Source of the DNA: Bolinopsis microptera
Taxonomy: Eukaryota > Ctenophora > Tentaculata > Lobata > Bolinopsidae
Direction: 5' to 3'
NCBI RefSeq assembly: GCF_026151205.1
Contig: NC_087074.1
Coordinates: 1,798,001-1,862,000, forward strand
DNA: 64,000 nt
Position numbers and translations under genes: made by a program. Positions 1 to 10,850 of this stretch are shown piece after piece. How positions within the stretch are numbered: position 1 is the first letter of the stretch; each line of letters opens with the position of its first letter. The notes beneath the pieces were generated by a model, which made no database searches, was not told the DNA's origin, and was given only the letters and a program-made list of their open reading frames with translations.

Positions 1-378
1 GGTTATGGTTCAGCTCCATCAAATCATTCTGAAGCTCCAAATTTACCATTCTCAGATCTGCAACTAATCTAGAGCGATTTCCTGATGGCACAAAGAAAAG
101 GGGAGGATTAAAATTAGAGTGATCCTTGCACTCCTCAAATACACCAGATGTGATCAAACCCCTAATTTGCCTATCTATTTCCGGCTGCTGCTTGAACGGA
201 ACTTTTCTCGATGGAACCCACATAGGTTTATACTGCTGGAGATGTGCCTCATAGAAATTACAGCATCCTAAATCATGCTCTCCAGTCGAGAAAATTGATC
301 TATACTCACACACAAGGTCATTCCTGTCCTCCTCACTTATTTTCAACTCGTCTAACTTCAATTGCTTAAAGAACTCTC
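1..378 (-). pseudogene. Ty3/gypsy-type pol fragment (start of reverse transcriptase)
   Basis: The minus strand is open from about 378 down to the window edge. It reads as the start of a Ty3/gypsy reverse transcriptase: a connection segment with EYRSIFSTGEHDLG, then VPFKQQPEIDRQI, then LITSGVFEECKDHSNFNPPL, FFVPSGNRSRLVADLRMVNLEL. This is the family pattern (free end, Q-x-P, I..L...G.IE.S...P, V.K..G..R...D.R..N). The catalytic part would lie beyond the window start. Upstream the frame breaks near 380 by one base, and across the break the open frame runs on into the EESKLA-coding satellite. It is therefore the pol side of the relic whose gag is at 8845-9698. Seen: motifs and frame. Known: family order gag-PR-RT. 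Inferred: one split element. Confidence 0.8.
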
Positions 379-426
379 TCTATCCCATTGTTGTAGTATG
401 TAGTATCCCATTCCATATTCCATAAT

Positions 427-3400
427 AACTAGCGGCTCCTCCTCAGCTAGTTTACTCTCCTCAGCTAGTTTCCCCTCCTCAGCTAGTTTACTCTCCTCAG
501 CTAGTTTACACTCCTCAGCTAGTTTACTCTCCTCAGCTAGATTCCTCTCCTCAGCTAGTTTACTCTCCTCAACTAGTTTACTCTCCTCAGCTAGTTTACT
601 CTCCTCAGCTAGTTTACTCTCCTCAACTAGTTAACTCTCCTCAGCTAGTTTACTCTCCTCAACTAGTTTACTCTCCTCAGCTAGTTTCCTCTCCTCAGCT
701 AGTTTACTCTCCTCAGCTAGATTCCTCTCCTCAGCTAATTTCCTCTCCTCAGCTAGTTTACACTCCTCAGCTAGTTTACTCTCCTCAGCTAGATTCCTCT
801 CCTCAGCTAGTTTACTCTCCTCAGCTAGTTTACACTCCTCAGCTAGTTTACTCTCCTCAGCTAGATTCCTCTCCTCAGCTAATTTCCTCTCCTCAGCTAG
901 TTTCCTCTCCTCAGCTAGTTTACTCTCCTCAACTAGTTTACTCTCCTCAGCTAGATTCCTCTCCTCAGCTAGTTTACTCTCCTCAACTAGTTTACTCTCC
1001 TCAGCTAGTTTCCTCTCCTCAGCTAGTTTACTCTCCTCAACTAGTTTACTCTCCTCAACTAGTTTACTCTCCTCAGCTAATTTCCTCTCCTCAGCTAGTT
1101 TCCTCTCCTCAGCTAGTTTACTCTCCTCAACTAGTTTACTCTCCTCAGCTAGTTTACTCTCCTCAGCTAGTTTACTCTCCTCAGCTAGTTTACTCTCCTC
1201 AACTAGTTTACTCTCCTCAGCTAATTTCCTCTCCTCAGCTAGTTTCCTCTCCTCAGCTAGTTTACTCTCCTCAACTAGTTTACTCTCCTCAGCTAGTTTA
1301 CTCTCCTCAGCTAGTTTACTCTCCTCAACTAGTTAACTCTCCTCAGCTAGTTTACTCTCCTCAACTAGTTTACTCTCCTCAGCTAGTTTCCTCTCCTCAG
1401 CTAGTTTACTCTCCTCAGCTAGATTCCTCTCCTCAGCTAATTTCCTCTCCTCAGCTAGTTTACTCTCCTCAACTAGTTTACTCTCCTCAGCTAGTTTACT
1501 CTCCTCAGCTAATTTCCTCTCCTCAGCTAGTTTCCTCTCCTCAGCTAGTTTACTCTCCTCAACTAGTTTACTCTCCTCAGCTAATTTCCTCTCCTCAGCT
1601 AGTTTACTCTCCTCAACTAGTTTACTCTCCTCAGCTAGTTTACTCTCCTCAGCTAATTTCCTCTCCTCAGCTAGTTTCCTCTCCTCAGCTAGTTTACTCT
1701 CCTCAACTAGTTTACTCTCCTCAGCTAGTTTACTCTCCTCAACTAGTTTACTCTCCTCAGCTAGTTTCCTCTCCTCAGCTAGTTTACTCTCCTCAACTAG
1801 TTAACTCTCCTCAGCTAGTTTACTCTCCTCAACTAGTTTACTCTCCTCAGCTAGTTTACTCTCCTCAGCTAGTTTACTCTCCTCAACTAGTTAACTCTCC
1901 TCAGCTAGTTTACTCTCCTCAACTAGTTTCCTCTCCTCAGCTAGTTTACTCTCCTCAACTAGTTTACTCTCCTCAGCTAGTTTCCTCTCCTCAGCTAGTT
2001 TACTCTCCTCAACTAGTTAACTCTCCTCAGCTAGTTTACTCTCCTCAACTAGTTTACTCTCCTCAGCTAGTTTACTCTCCTCAGCTAGTTTACTCTCCTC
2101 AACTAGTTAACTCTCCTCAGCTAGTTTACTCTCCTCAACTAGTTTACTCTCCTCAGCTAGTTTCCTCTCCTCAGCTAGTTTACTCTCCTCAGCTAGTTTC
2201 CTCTCCTCAGCTAGTTTACTCTCCTCAGCTAGATTCCTCTCCTCAGCTAGTTTACTCTCCTCAACTAGTTTACTCTCCTCAGCTAGTTTACTCTCCTCAG
2301 CTAGTTTACTCTCCTCAACTAGTTAACTCTCCTCAGCTAATTTCCTCTCCTCAGCTAGTTTACTCTCCTCAGCTAGTTTACTCTCCTCAGCTAGTTTACT
2401 CTCCTCAGCTAGATTCCTCTCCTCAGCTAGTTTCCTCTCCTCAGCTAGTTTACTCTCCTCAGCTAGTTTACTCTCCTCAGCTAGTTTACTCTCCTCAGCT
2501 AGATTCCTCTCCTCAGCTAGTTTCCTCTCCTCAGCTAGTTTACTCTCCTCAGCTAGTTTACTCTCCTCAGCTAGTTTCCTCTCCTCAGCTAGTTTACTCT
2601 CCTCAACTAGTTTACTCTCCTCAACTAGTTTACTCTCCTCAGCTAATTTCCTCTCCTCAGCTAGTTTCCTCTCCTCAGCTAGTTTACTCTCCTCAACTAG
2701 TTTACTCTCCTCAACTAGTTTACTCTCCTCAGCTAATTTACTCTCCTCAGCTAATTTCCTCTCCTCAGCTAGTTTCCTCTCCTCAGCTAGTTTACTCTCC
2801 TCAACTAGTTTACTCTCCTCAGCTAGTTTACTCTCCTCAACTAGTTTACTCTCCTCAGCTAGTTTCCTCTCCTCAGCTAGTTTACTCTCCTCAACTAGTT
2901 TACTCTCCTCAGCTAGTTTACTCTCCTCAGCTAGTTTACTCTCCTCAACTAGTTAACTCTCCTCAGCTAGTTTACTCTCCTCAACTAGTTTACTCTCCTC
3001 AGCTAGTTTACTCTCCTCAGCTAATTTCCTCTCCTCAGCTAGTTTCCTCTCCTCAGCTAGTTTACTCTCCTCAACTAGTTTACTCTCCTCAGCTAATTTC
3101 CTCTCCTCAGCTAGTTTACTCTCCTCAACTAGTTTACTCTCCTCAGCTAGTTTACTCTCCTCAGCTAATTTCCTCTCCTCAGCTAGTTTCCTCTCCTCAG
3201 CTAGTTTACTCTCCTCAACTAGTTTACTCTCCTCAGCTAGTTTACTCTCCTCAACTAGTTTACTCTCCTCAGCTAGTTTCCTCTCCTCAGCTAGTTTACT
3301 CTCCTCAACTAGTTAACTCTCCTCAGCTAGTTTACTCTCCTCAACTAGTTTACTCTCCTCAGCTAGTTTACTCTCCTCAGCTAGTTTACTCTCCTCAACT

Positions 3401-5142
3401 AGTTAACTCTCCTCAGCTAGTTTACTCTCCTCAACTAGTTTCCTCTCCTCAGCTAGTTTACTCTCCTCAACTAGTTTACTCTCCTCAGCTAGTTTCCTCT
3501 CCTCAGCTAGTTTACTCTCCTCAACTAGTTAACTCTCCTCAGCTAGTTTACTCTCCTCAACTAGTTTACTCTCCTCAGCTAGTTTACTCTCCTCAGCTAG
3601 TTTACTCTCCTCAACTAGTTAACTCTCCTCAGCTAGTTTACTCTCCTCAACTAGTTTACTCTCCTCAGCTAGTTTCCTCTCCTCAGCTAGTTTACTCTCC
3701 TCAGCTAGTTTCCTCTCCTCAGCTAGTTTACTCTCCTCAGCTAGATTCCTCTCCTCAGCTAGTTTACTCTCCTCAACTAGTTTACTCTCCTCAGCTAGTT
3801 TACTCTCCTCAGCTAGTTTACTCTCCTCAGCTAGATTCCTCTCCTCAGCTAGTTTACTCTCCTCAGCTAGTTTACTCTCCTCAGCTAGTTTCCTCTCCTC
3901 AGCTAGATTCCTCTCCTCAGCTAGATTCCTCTCCTCAGCTAGTTTCCTCTCCTCAGCTAGTTTACTCTCCTCAGCTAGTTTACTCTCCTCAGCTAGTTTC
4001 CTCTCCTCAGCTAGTTTACTCTCCTCAACTAGTTTACTCTCCTCAACTAGTTTACTCTCCTCAGCTAATTTCCTCTCCTCAGCTAGTTTCCTCTCCTCAG
4101 CTAGTTTACTCTCCTCAACTAGTTTACTCTCCTCAACTAGTTTACTCTCCTCAGCTAATTTACTCTCCTCAGCTAATTTCCTCTCCTCAGCTAGTTTCCT
4201 CTCCTCAGCTAGTTTACTCTCCTCAACTAGTTTACTCTCCTCAGCTAGTTTACTCTCCTCAACTAGTTTACTCTCCTCAGCTAGTTTCCTCTCCTCAGCT
4301 AGTTTACTCTCCTCAACTAGTTAACTCTCCTCAGCTAGTTTACTCTCCTCAACTAGTTTACTCTCCTCAGCTAGTTTACTCTCCTCAGCTAGTTTACTCT
4401 CCTCAACTAGTTAACTCTCCTCAGCTAGTTTACTCTCCTCAACTAGTTTACTCTCCTCAGCTAGTTTCCTCTCCTCAGCTAGTTTACTCTCCTCAGCTAG
4501 TTTCCTCTCCTCAGCTAGTTTACTCTCCTCAGCTAGATTCCTCTCCTCAGCTAGTTTACTCTCCTCAACTAGTTTCCTCTCCTCAGCTAGTTTCCTCTCC
4601 TCAGCTAGTTTACTCTCCTCAGCTAGATTCCTCTCCTCAGCTAGTTTCCTCTCCTCAGCTAGTTTACTCTCCTCAGCTAGTTTACTCTCCTCAGCTAGTT
4701 TCCTCTCCTCAGCTAGTTTACTCTCCTCAACTAGTTTACTCTCCTCAACTAGTTTACTCTCCTCAGCTAATTTCCTCTCCTCAGCTAGTTTCCTCTCCTC
4801 AGCTAGTTTACTCTCCTCAACTAGTTTACTCTCCTCAACTAGTTTACTCTCCTCAGCTAGTTTACTCTCCTCAACTAGTTTACTCTCCTCAGCTAGTTTA
4901 CTCTCCTCAGCTAGTTTCCTCTCATCAGCTAGTTTACTCTCCTCAGCTAGTTTCCTCTCCTCAGCTAGTTTACTCTCCTCAACTAGTTTACTCTCCTCAG
5001 CTAGTTTACTCTCCTCAGCTAATTTCCTCTCCTCAGCTAGTTTCCTCTCCTCAGCTAGTTTACTCTCCTCAACTAGTTTACTCTCCTCAGCTAGTTTACT
5101 CTCCTCAACTAGTTTACTCTCCTCAGCTAGTTTCCTCTCATC
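427..5142. repeat. 18-bp satellite, 262 units, no length variation
   Basis: Tandem units of CTAGTTTACTCTCCTCAG with point variants (TTTCCT, ATTCCT, TTAACT, AATTTC, CAACTAG). Phase was checked at every third line: each 180-base step starts at the same unit position from 481 to 4981, so no insertion or deletion occurs in about 4.7 kb. On the minus strand one frame reads a hexapeptide, EE(S/R)KL(A/V). It is interrupted only by about 14 units that carry TAA. At both ends this frame runs into flanking peptide sequence: PDCPSSEHDERKLA at 5125-5167, and KLAEEEPLVIMEYGMG at about 395-450. Confidence 0.97.
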
Positions 5143-5211
5143 ATGCTCTGAACTAGGACAATCAGGATGGTCTGTTCATGGGTTTGAGGCCAGGGCCCTT
5201 CTGTGCCATAA

Positions 5212-6303
5212 TTACTCATTAGAGTGTACAAGTTCGAGAAGAACTCTATCTACACCGATCGACACTACCTATCGGTATACTTATCGAACTTCTACAAACG
5301 CTACATAGATGATGCTGCCAGTACTGCAGAGACGAAAGAAGAAGCCCTTGCTCTGTTTCAACAGATTGCAGACCAAGATCCGGACAAAAAGTTGAAGTGG
5401 GAGGTCGACTTTCCAGAACAACAGGACGATTTTATCCCCTTCCTGAACACTGAGGTCCGGATCGAGCCAAACGGTAAATTAACCAGCAGATTGTACCGCA
5501 AGCCGCAACAAAAGGATATCACCCTGCACAACAACTCTTGCCATCCTGAGTCTGTTAAGATTAATACAGTGAAGAACCTATATAGCGAGGCTTGCCGTAT
5601 CTCATCTGGCCCAGCGGAAAAGGAGCACTCTCTCAGACTCCTTGATGATCTATTACAGAAAAACGGGTACCAGAACCCAAGACGTTATTGTAACAGTAGT
5701 AATTCTAACAGGCGTCAGAGTGTTGAGGATGATTCCAGGACAATTCTTAATTTAGATTTTATTTCGGACAGTACTAGCAATAAGATTAGAAATTATGTAA
5801 AGCAGAACAATTTACCTATTAAAGTAAACTTTAAACCTACTTCGAAATTGAGAAATATTTTATGTAGTAACAGACCGTATGATAAACGTGTGTGCAGTAT
5901 TAATTCATGTAAAATTTGTCCTTTGATAGTTTGTAATAAAGATTGTGAAGTGAAGAATGTTGTATATATACTTATATATAAGATTAAGTGTAAATTATGT
6001 GACCAGCTGTACGTTGGAGAAACCAGTAGGAAAGTACATGCTCGTGTAGGAGAACACTTACGTTACGCTACCTACCCTGCTACCCCTTCTAATGTTAGTC
6101 AAGCTTTTGCCATACATTATTCGAGCTGTCATGAAGGGTTAAATCCCAGTTTAGAAGTAGATATTTTAAGAATTGAGCCCAATACTGTCAGAAGAAAGAT
6201 TTTCGAAGCGATGTTTATTATTAATCTGAACCCTACAATTAACAAGAGAGAAGAACTGGATACTATTAAACGTTTTATCATAGCTAGTACTGAAGAATTT
6301 TAG
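5212..6303 (+). pseudogene. Penelope-like ORF: end of reverse transcriptase plus GIY-YIG endonuclease
   Basis: The frame is open from about 5212 to the stop at 6301-6303, with no convincing ATG start, so the N-terminal part of the protein is missing. Near the start YKRYIDDA matches the catalytic YxDD box of Penelope-type reverse transcriptase. It is followed by the thumb-like IPFLNTEV and SRLYRKPQQKDITLHNNSCH segments. A cysteine-rich linker (CSINSCKICPLIVC) leads to a C-terminal GIY-YIG nuclease: VVYILIYKIKC, then LYVGETSRKVHARVGEHL, with the expected Tyr, Arg and His. This domain order is diagnostic of canonical Penelope-like retroelements. With palm motifs A and B absent, this copy cannot make a working enzyme. 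The reading frame itself is undamaged, which suggests a fairly recent truncated insertion. Confidence 0.9.
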
Positions 6304-6554
6304 ATATTTTAGTTTCATTCCCTTTTTATTGCATACAGTTTCAGTTTTCTAGCAGTAGTAATTTTTAATGTTTTTTCACATCTCGCTCACAATCAGTAAC
6401 CACTCACTATAATTTCACTCACATTGTGTATACACCATCTCACATGTATTGTATCTTTTACCTTATCATCTGTTATCACTTACATCTTATCATCTGTTAT
6501 CACTGTACATGTCATTCCATCACACGATCACAATCACGTACTTGCTGTTTAGAC

Positions 6555-8198
6555 TTACGGGTATATGGCCCCCAGAATATAGGTCGTTTTTTGAGCACTT
6601 AGAAACAGGTGTTAAAACTACTTCTAAGCATGTTTAGGGCTGTAAATATGTACATAATAACCCTTTAAATGTTTCTTGGGTAGTTGAAAATAATTATTAG
6701 GTTTTTAAGTGTACTTTTTTTTTTCACCTGTAAAAATACCATTTTTTAACAGGGCCCCCAGAATATAGGTCCAAACATCTGTTCCTAAGTTGTTCTAAAA
6801 TTGTCACAGACAGTTATATGCAGTCAGAATATGTTGCTGAGACTGTATTGATGATGCCAATGGCTCCAGATACTAAATTGAAATGGTTTAGAGTATACTT
6901 AATAGCAAAAAATCAAAAACTACGGCCCCCAGAATATAGGTATGCAAAAATCGTCCTCAAATACTCCACCTTCATACATTTTGATGATGCCATCTCTTCA
7001 GCATATGTTCTTTAACTGTTTCTCATCACTACCCCACATTCCTTAATGCTCAGGGTGACAGAGAAAATGCAGAATCTTGGTCGCTATTTTTTTTTAAAAC
7101 CTATATTCTGGGGGCCATATACCCGTAATGAGTAAAATCTTTAATTTTACTAGTTAAAAAGCTTTCATGCACTCATTTAGTAGGGATCTTAACTAAATAC
7201 TTAAATAAGATTGAAGGAGTGTCCCTAGATATGATTGAGGGGGGCTGTTTTTATCTGTATCAATACAATGTGCACCTCAATGACTGTAAATCAGACATTT
7301 TTGGCCGCCAAATTTTTTTAAAGGCCTAACTCAAAATTCTGTCCCAAAACTTAAGGTCATGAGACAATTCTACGTTGATTCTGAAAATTTCATGTGAAAA
7401 TATTGAAACCCTATTGAGTTCTATTGTTTTGAGCGAAGTCAGTTTGAGATATGGGCGATTTTGTTCATTTTTTGCGATTATTTGAACACAGAATCCACAG
7501 TTAGGTAGATATTGAGCTGATAATCATAGAGAATGTGTAATATATGCTTACCTTCCATATAAAGTTGGTTTCATTCAAAAATATTGATATTTGACCAATT
7601 TATGGACCAAAATCGATCAAATTTGGTGCGTATGCCCAAATATGGGCATATGGTTTTTGTTTTTATCCCATAACTCGGCCAATTTTTATCCAATTTTGAT
7701 AAAACTTGATATGTGGGTTCAGGAGACTAGTAGCTACAAGTAGAGCATCCCAAAGCATGGTTTTGGGCATGTTCAGGGTTTTTGACCAACCTATATTCTG
7801 GGGGTCGTATAGACCTATATTCTGGGGGCCCGTAAACTTTTTTCCAAATTGTCAGTTTGCAGATGTCTCGATGAAAAGATAGCTTAAAATAATACTTATA
7901 CTCATACCAGTAGTCTTAATGGCATGTGTTGGACAGATTTTTGTCATGACAATTTTTCGCCATATTTACCCCTCTAGAAAATGACAACATCGTTTAAATC
8001 TTTCGCTGTCATGACCAAATATACCAAAATACCTCATGTAGGTCCAAAATTTTTATCCAGAAACATTAGTTACATGTTTTACTCCAACATAGCAGTAACA
8101 GATCCCATTAGTATCGCTTATCTTGGTTAGAACTGTATCCACTAACATGACCTATATTTTGGGGGCCACCTATATTCTGGGGGCCATATACCCGTAGT
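6555..8198. mobile_element. Non-autonomous DNA transposon with mirrored subterminal repeats
   Basis: The ends are inverted copies: TACGGGTATATGGCCCCCAG at the left (6556) and CTGGGGGCCATATACCCGTA at the right (ending 8196). The 18-mer GGCCCCCAGAATATAGGT is repeated in forward orientation near 6567, 6753 and 6924. It recurs in reverse orientation near 7100, 7790, 7813, 8150 and 8169. No transposase ORF is present. A TA target duplication (Tc1/mariner style) is possible because both ends abut TA, but the TA may be part of the terminal repeat. Confidence 0.7.
7099..7128 (-). repeat. Internal copy of the full terminal repeat
   Basis: This is the complete right-end sequence including ATATACCCGTAA, not only the 18-mer. 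The segment 6555-7128 is therefore itself bounded by two full inverted termini and could be a smaller element. The larger 6555-8198 form could be a fusion of two. Confidence 0.6.
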
Positions 8199-8479
8199 GG
8201 ATGTTTTAAGTTTATTGAATAGCAGATCGAGTAGTGGTGTATATGTATAGATTTTGATTCTAATTTTAGTCGAGTATTTGAACAATTTGTTGTCGTTTAG
8301 CCATTTTTGATTAATAAATTTTATGAGACAGTTTTCTCACATATTTACCAATTTTGTCAGCATGAATAAGAAGTTGTTACTTTGAAACGTCGTTTATCCT
8401 AACAGTGCAATATCATTTGTCGCAAATCAGAATAATCAGAAACTATTTGGAAAACCCAAAAACTGTCTAATCAGGTGAC

Positions 8480-8850
8480 ACTTTATGCTGGTTTCCTCTC
8501 CTCATGCTCTGAACTAGGACAATCAGGTGACACCTCATGCTAGTTTACTCTCCTCCTGCTCTGAACTAGGACAATCAGGTGACACCTCATGCTAGTTTAC
8601 TCTCCTCCTGCTCTGAACTAGGACAATCAGGTGACACCTCATGCTAGTTTACTCTCCTCATGCTCTGAACTAGGACAATCAGGTGACACCTCATGCTAGT
8701 TTACTCTCCTGCTGCTCTGAACTAGGACAATCAGGTGACACCTCATGCTAGTTTACTCTCCTCCTGCTCTGAACTAGGACAATCAGGTGACACCTCATGC
8801 TAGTTTACTCTCCTCATGCTCTGAACTAGGACAATCAGATGACACCTCAC
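8480..8850. repeat. 52-bp satellite, about 7 units
   Basis: The unit contains GACACCTCATGCTAGTTTAC, then TCTCCTCCTGCTCTGAAC, then TAGGACAATCAGGT. The period measured between successive CAGGT anchors is 52 bases (8524, 8576, and so on). Each unit includes one copy of the 18-bp satellite core, so the two arrays share an origin. On the minus strand each unit can encode EVSSDCPSSEHEESKLA before a TGA. Confidence 0.92.
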
Positions 8851-9698
8851 GCTCTGTCTTGATATCCCCCTCTGTTACCACCAAATCTGCTCGGACAGTT
8901 TCTCTGGAAATGCCCTCTATTACCACACTCCCGACAAATATCTAACTGATGGCGAATGAATTACATGGTCCCCTATTATTCGAATTTTAAACGTTGCGAG
9001 CTGGCTGATAACGTGTTTGAACTGGTACGTTCCTACGGTCATTATTTCTGATGCCACCCCTAAAACTATTCTTAGCCAGATTTGGGGTCCATAGAAGGCC
9101 TGTGGGTTGGCTACTGTCCGAATGGGAAGGAAGATAGTCAAGACGGTAATTTGCCTGCCTTGTGCTCGTCGTCACTTGGTCATGTGTTTGCTCTGGTGCT
9201 GTAATTCTAACTCTCTGGTCACCTAGTTCAGAGTTATTTACAGCGAAAATCGTATCCTGGGCCTGAGTGAAGCTACCTGCTTCAGCACTGTCTGCTAACG
9301 TGATACGATCAGTATTCACCGCTAGTTTGATTGCCTCACTATATGAATGCAACTGTGTTTCATATAGCTTGGTCATTACAGTCACGTCACGTGCTCCTAC
9401 AATAAGAACCTGCAAACAACTCCTGTATCTCTCACACTCGGAGTCGTATACAGTCTTTGAAGCAAGCTCCTTTATACGTATTACGTGCAGTGAACTGTTG
9501 CTCACCAGCTAACTGAAACAATGACATGAGCTCAGTTCTAAAGACCCATGATAGAGTAGCAGGAAATATCTCCTCTGTGTAGCGTTTAATGAGAAGATCT
9601 ATATTACATCTATCGTCCGGCCTGAGAGAGATTTTCTGCAGCCTACATATAATATATAATATTATATAATATACGTAGGCTGCAGAAAATCTTAGCAC
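8845..9698 (-). pseudogene. Ty3/gypsy-type gag with CCHC zinc knuckle, frameshifted
   Basis: Three overlapping minus-strand reading frames succeed one another. The first, from about 9698, covers a capsid-like segment (DLLIKRYTEEIFPATLSWVF, then LMSLFQLAGEQQ). A second frame (9505 to 8987) has SEAIKLAVNTDRITLADSAE, a Gln/Asn-rich linker and an Arg-rich end. The third, at 8940 to 8848, gives CRECGNRGHFQRNC, a perfect C-x2-C-x4-H-x4-C nucleocapsid knuckle, then GGNRGGYQDRA and a TGA. Two frameshifts make it non-functional. With the pol fragment at 1-378 on the same strand it frames a split gypsy relic. No LTR could be recognised beyond 9700. Confidence 0.8.
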
Positions 9699-9721
9699 AT
9701 ATAATATATATATATGCTAAG
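9631..9721. repeat. Two adjacent AT-rich hairpins
   Basis: 9631-9660 and 9661-9690 are inverted copies matching at 28 of 30 positions with no spacer (arms end in CTGCAGCCTAC / GTAGGCTGCAG). Immediately after, CTTAGCACATATA pairs with TATATGCTAAG (9691-9721). Confidence 0.9.
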
Positions 9722-10190
9722 TTCAGATCCTCCGCTATGTCCGCACAGAATCAAATGCTCCTTAAATCACCTGGCAAAACCATGAGGCCTGGTACCTCAT
9801 GGCAGATGTGGACAAGCTACTGAACTATTTATGGGCGTTATTATGCTGTTAGAAAGGTCATCCTCGTTTCTAAACTCTACACGTTCAGACTTAATAATAG
9901 TCGTGCATGTTCGCTTGGATGCCACTGTTAGAACTAACTGGGTGGGCGTTTGTAACTGTGCTAACTAGATTTGTCAAGTAATACTAATATTTGTATACAC
10001 TCTTCATACTTGAATTATGCTCCTATGCTAAGATGTAACATTGTAAGTTGTAACCTTTGTACTTTCTTGCTAATATTTTATGATCTGTTTTTTTTAATGA
10101 TCCGTTCTTTTAATTGTATAAATGTGCTAACGGAGAACGCACTTTAACGCACGAACAAAAATGAACGCAATTCACGCACTTTTCCCGAAA
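9722..10190. other. No gene recognised
   Basis: AT-rich sequence with short direct repeats only. By position it may contain the 5' leader or LTR of the minus-strand gypsy relic, but no TG..CA boundaries or primer-binding site could be assigned. Confidence 0.4.
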
Positions 10191-10194
10191 AAAT

Positions 10195-10445
10195 GACGCA
10201 CGAACCAACTATGGGACTCTTGAACGGTGCGAGAGTCTTGGTAATATCTTTTGCTAACTCAGTCTCTCCTGCATCCAGCCTAGCTCCAAGTCATCTAAAA
10301 TTCCGTGCACTGCATCAGTTATCCGGTCATATCTCTCAAATATACTGCACACTGAGCTCCAACGGGTTTTGTAGTCTCGTTGCAGTCTGAGTTCCTTTCC
10401 GTGCTTCAATAAACAACAATAACTACGTCTGACCATACAACCTTC
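10195..10445 (-). pseudogene. hAT transposase fragment (copy 1)
   Basis: The minus strand reads GKELRLQRDYKTRWSSVCSI followed by FERYDRITDAVHGILDDLEL. The TRWSS segment matches the conserved TRWNS block of hAT-superfamily transposases (Ac/hobo/ZBED type), followed by the usual ER.......V helix. Only about 80 residues remain. A terminus-like sequence (TAGGGTTGCTAACCGATATT on the minus strand) with ATCG-rich subterminal repeats lies at 10630-10727, 5' of it in the coding direction. Confidence 0.7.
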
Positions 10446-10627
10446 AAATTACTTACTAGATGCGATAACGCAACATTTCAATTTCCACTGCCACAAATTC
10501 ATACACACATACCATCACACTGCAAATTATGCTATCAGTAGCAGTAGCACTGGGTTTCAACTTTACAATTACAAACAGAGAAATAGATACGGATAATATG
10601 TTAAATGTTGGCCATTTTACCATAATA

Positions 10628-10727
10628 AAAATTGGTTGATTATCGCGATAATTCTCGAAAATTATCGTGATAATCGATAACGATTTCTGGGAAATTATCG
10701 CCGATAATATCGGTTAGCAACCCTAAT
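10628..10727 (-). mobile_element. Likely hAT element terminus with ATCG-rich subterminal repeats
   Basis: Repeated ATTATCGCGATAAT-like motifs end in CGGTTAGCAACCCTA at 10711-10725. A similar end, CGGTTGGCAACCCTA, occurs at about 12478 beside the second transposase fragment. Confidence 0.5.
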
Positions 10728-10739
10728 CTTGATAGTTCG

Positions 10740-10850
10740 TGACATTCAAGTGTCACCATACTTTAACTACACTGGTGAAGTTTATAAATTCATAAAGTAA
10801 AACCTACAGGAGGACATGACAATTAGGGTTAAGTTTGAACCAATTTCCCG
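10740..10850. repeat. Dispersed repeat, partner at 12095-12210
   Basis: Both places share the order AAGTGTCACCATAC / GAGTGTCACTATAC, then ATAAATTC, then CTACAGGAGGACATGACAA / CTACAGGTGGACATGACAA, then TTAAGTTTGA and TTTCCCG. It is a diverged repeat family next to the hAT remnants. Confidence 0.6.

Larger units (their letters stand above)
5167..8468 (+). mobile_element. Penelope-like element insertion, 5'-truncated, carrying a nested MITE
   Basis: The insertion splits the composite satellite. AATCAGG occurs immediately before (5160-5166) and after (8469-8475), which fits a 7-bp target duplication. The satellite junction sequence GCTCTGAACTAGGACAATCAG is found on both sides. The element holds the ORF at 5224-6303, an AT-rich 3' region (6304-6554 and 8199-8468), and a MITE at 6555-8198. 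Confidence 0.65.

Noticed and set aside
427-5142. CRISPR-like array
   Set aside because: Units are contiguous 18-mers with no spacers, in a eukaryotic context.
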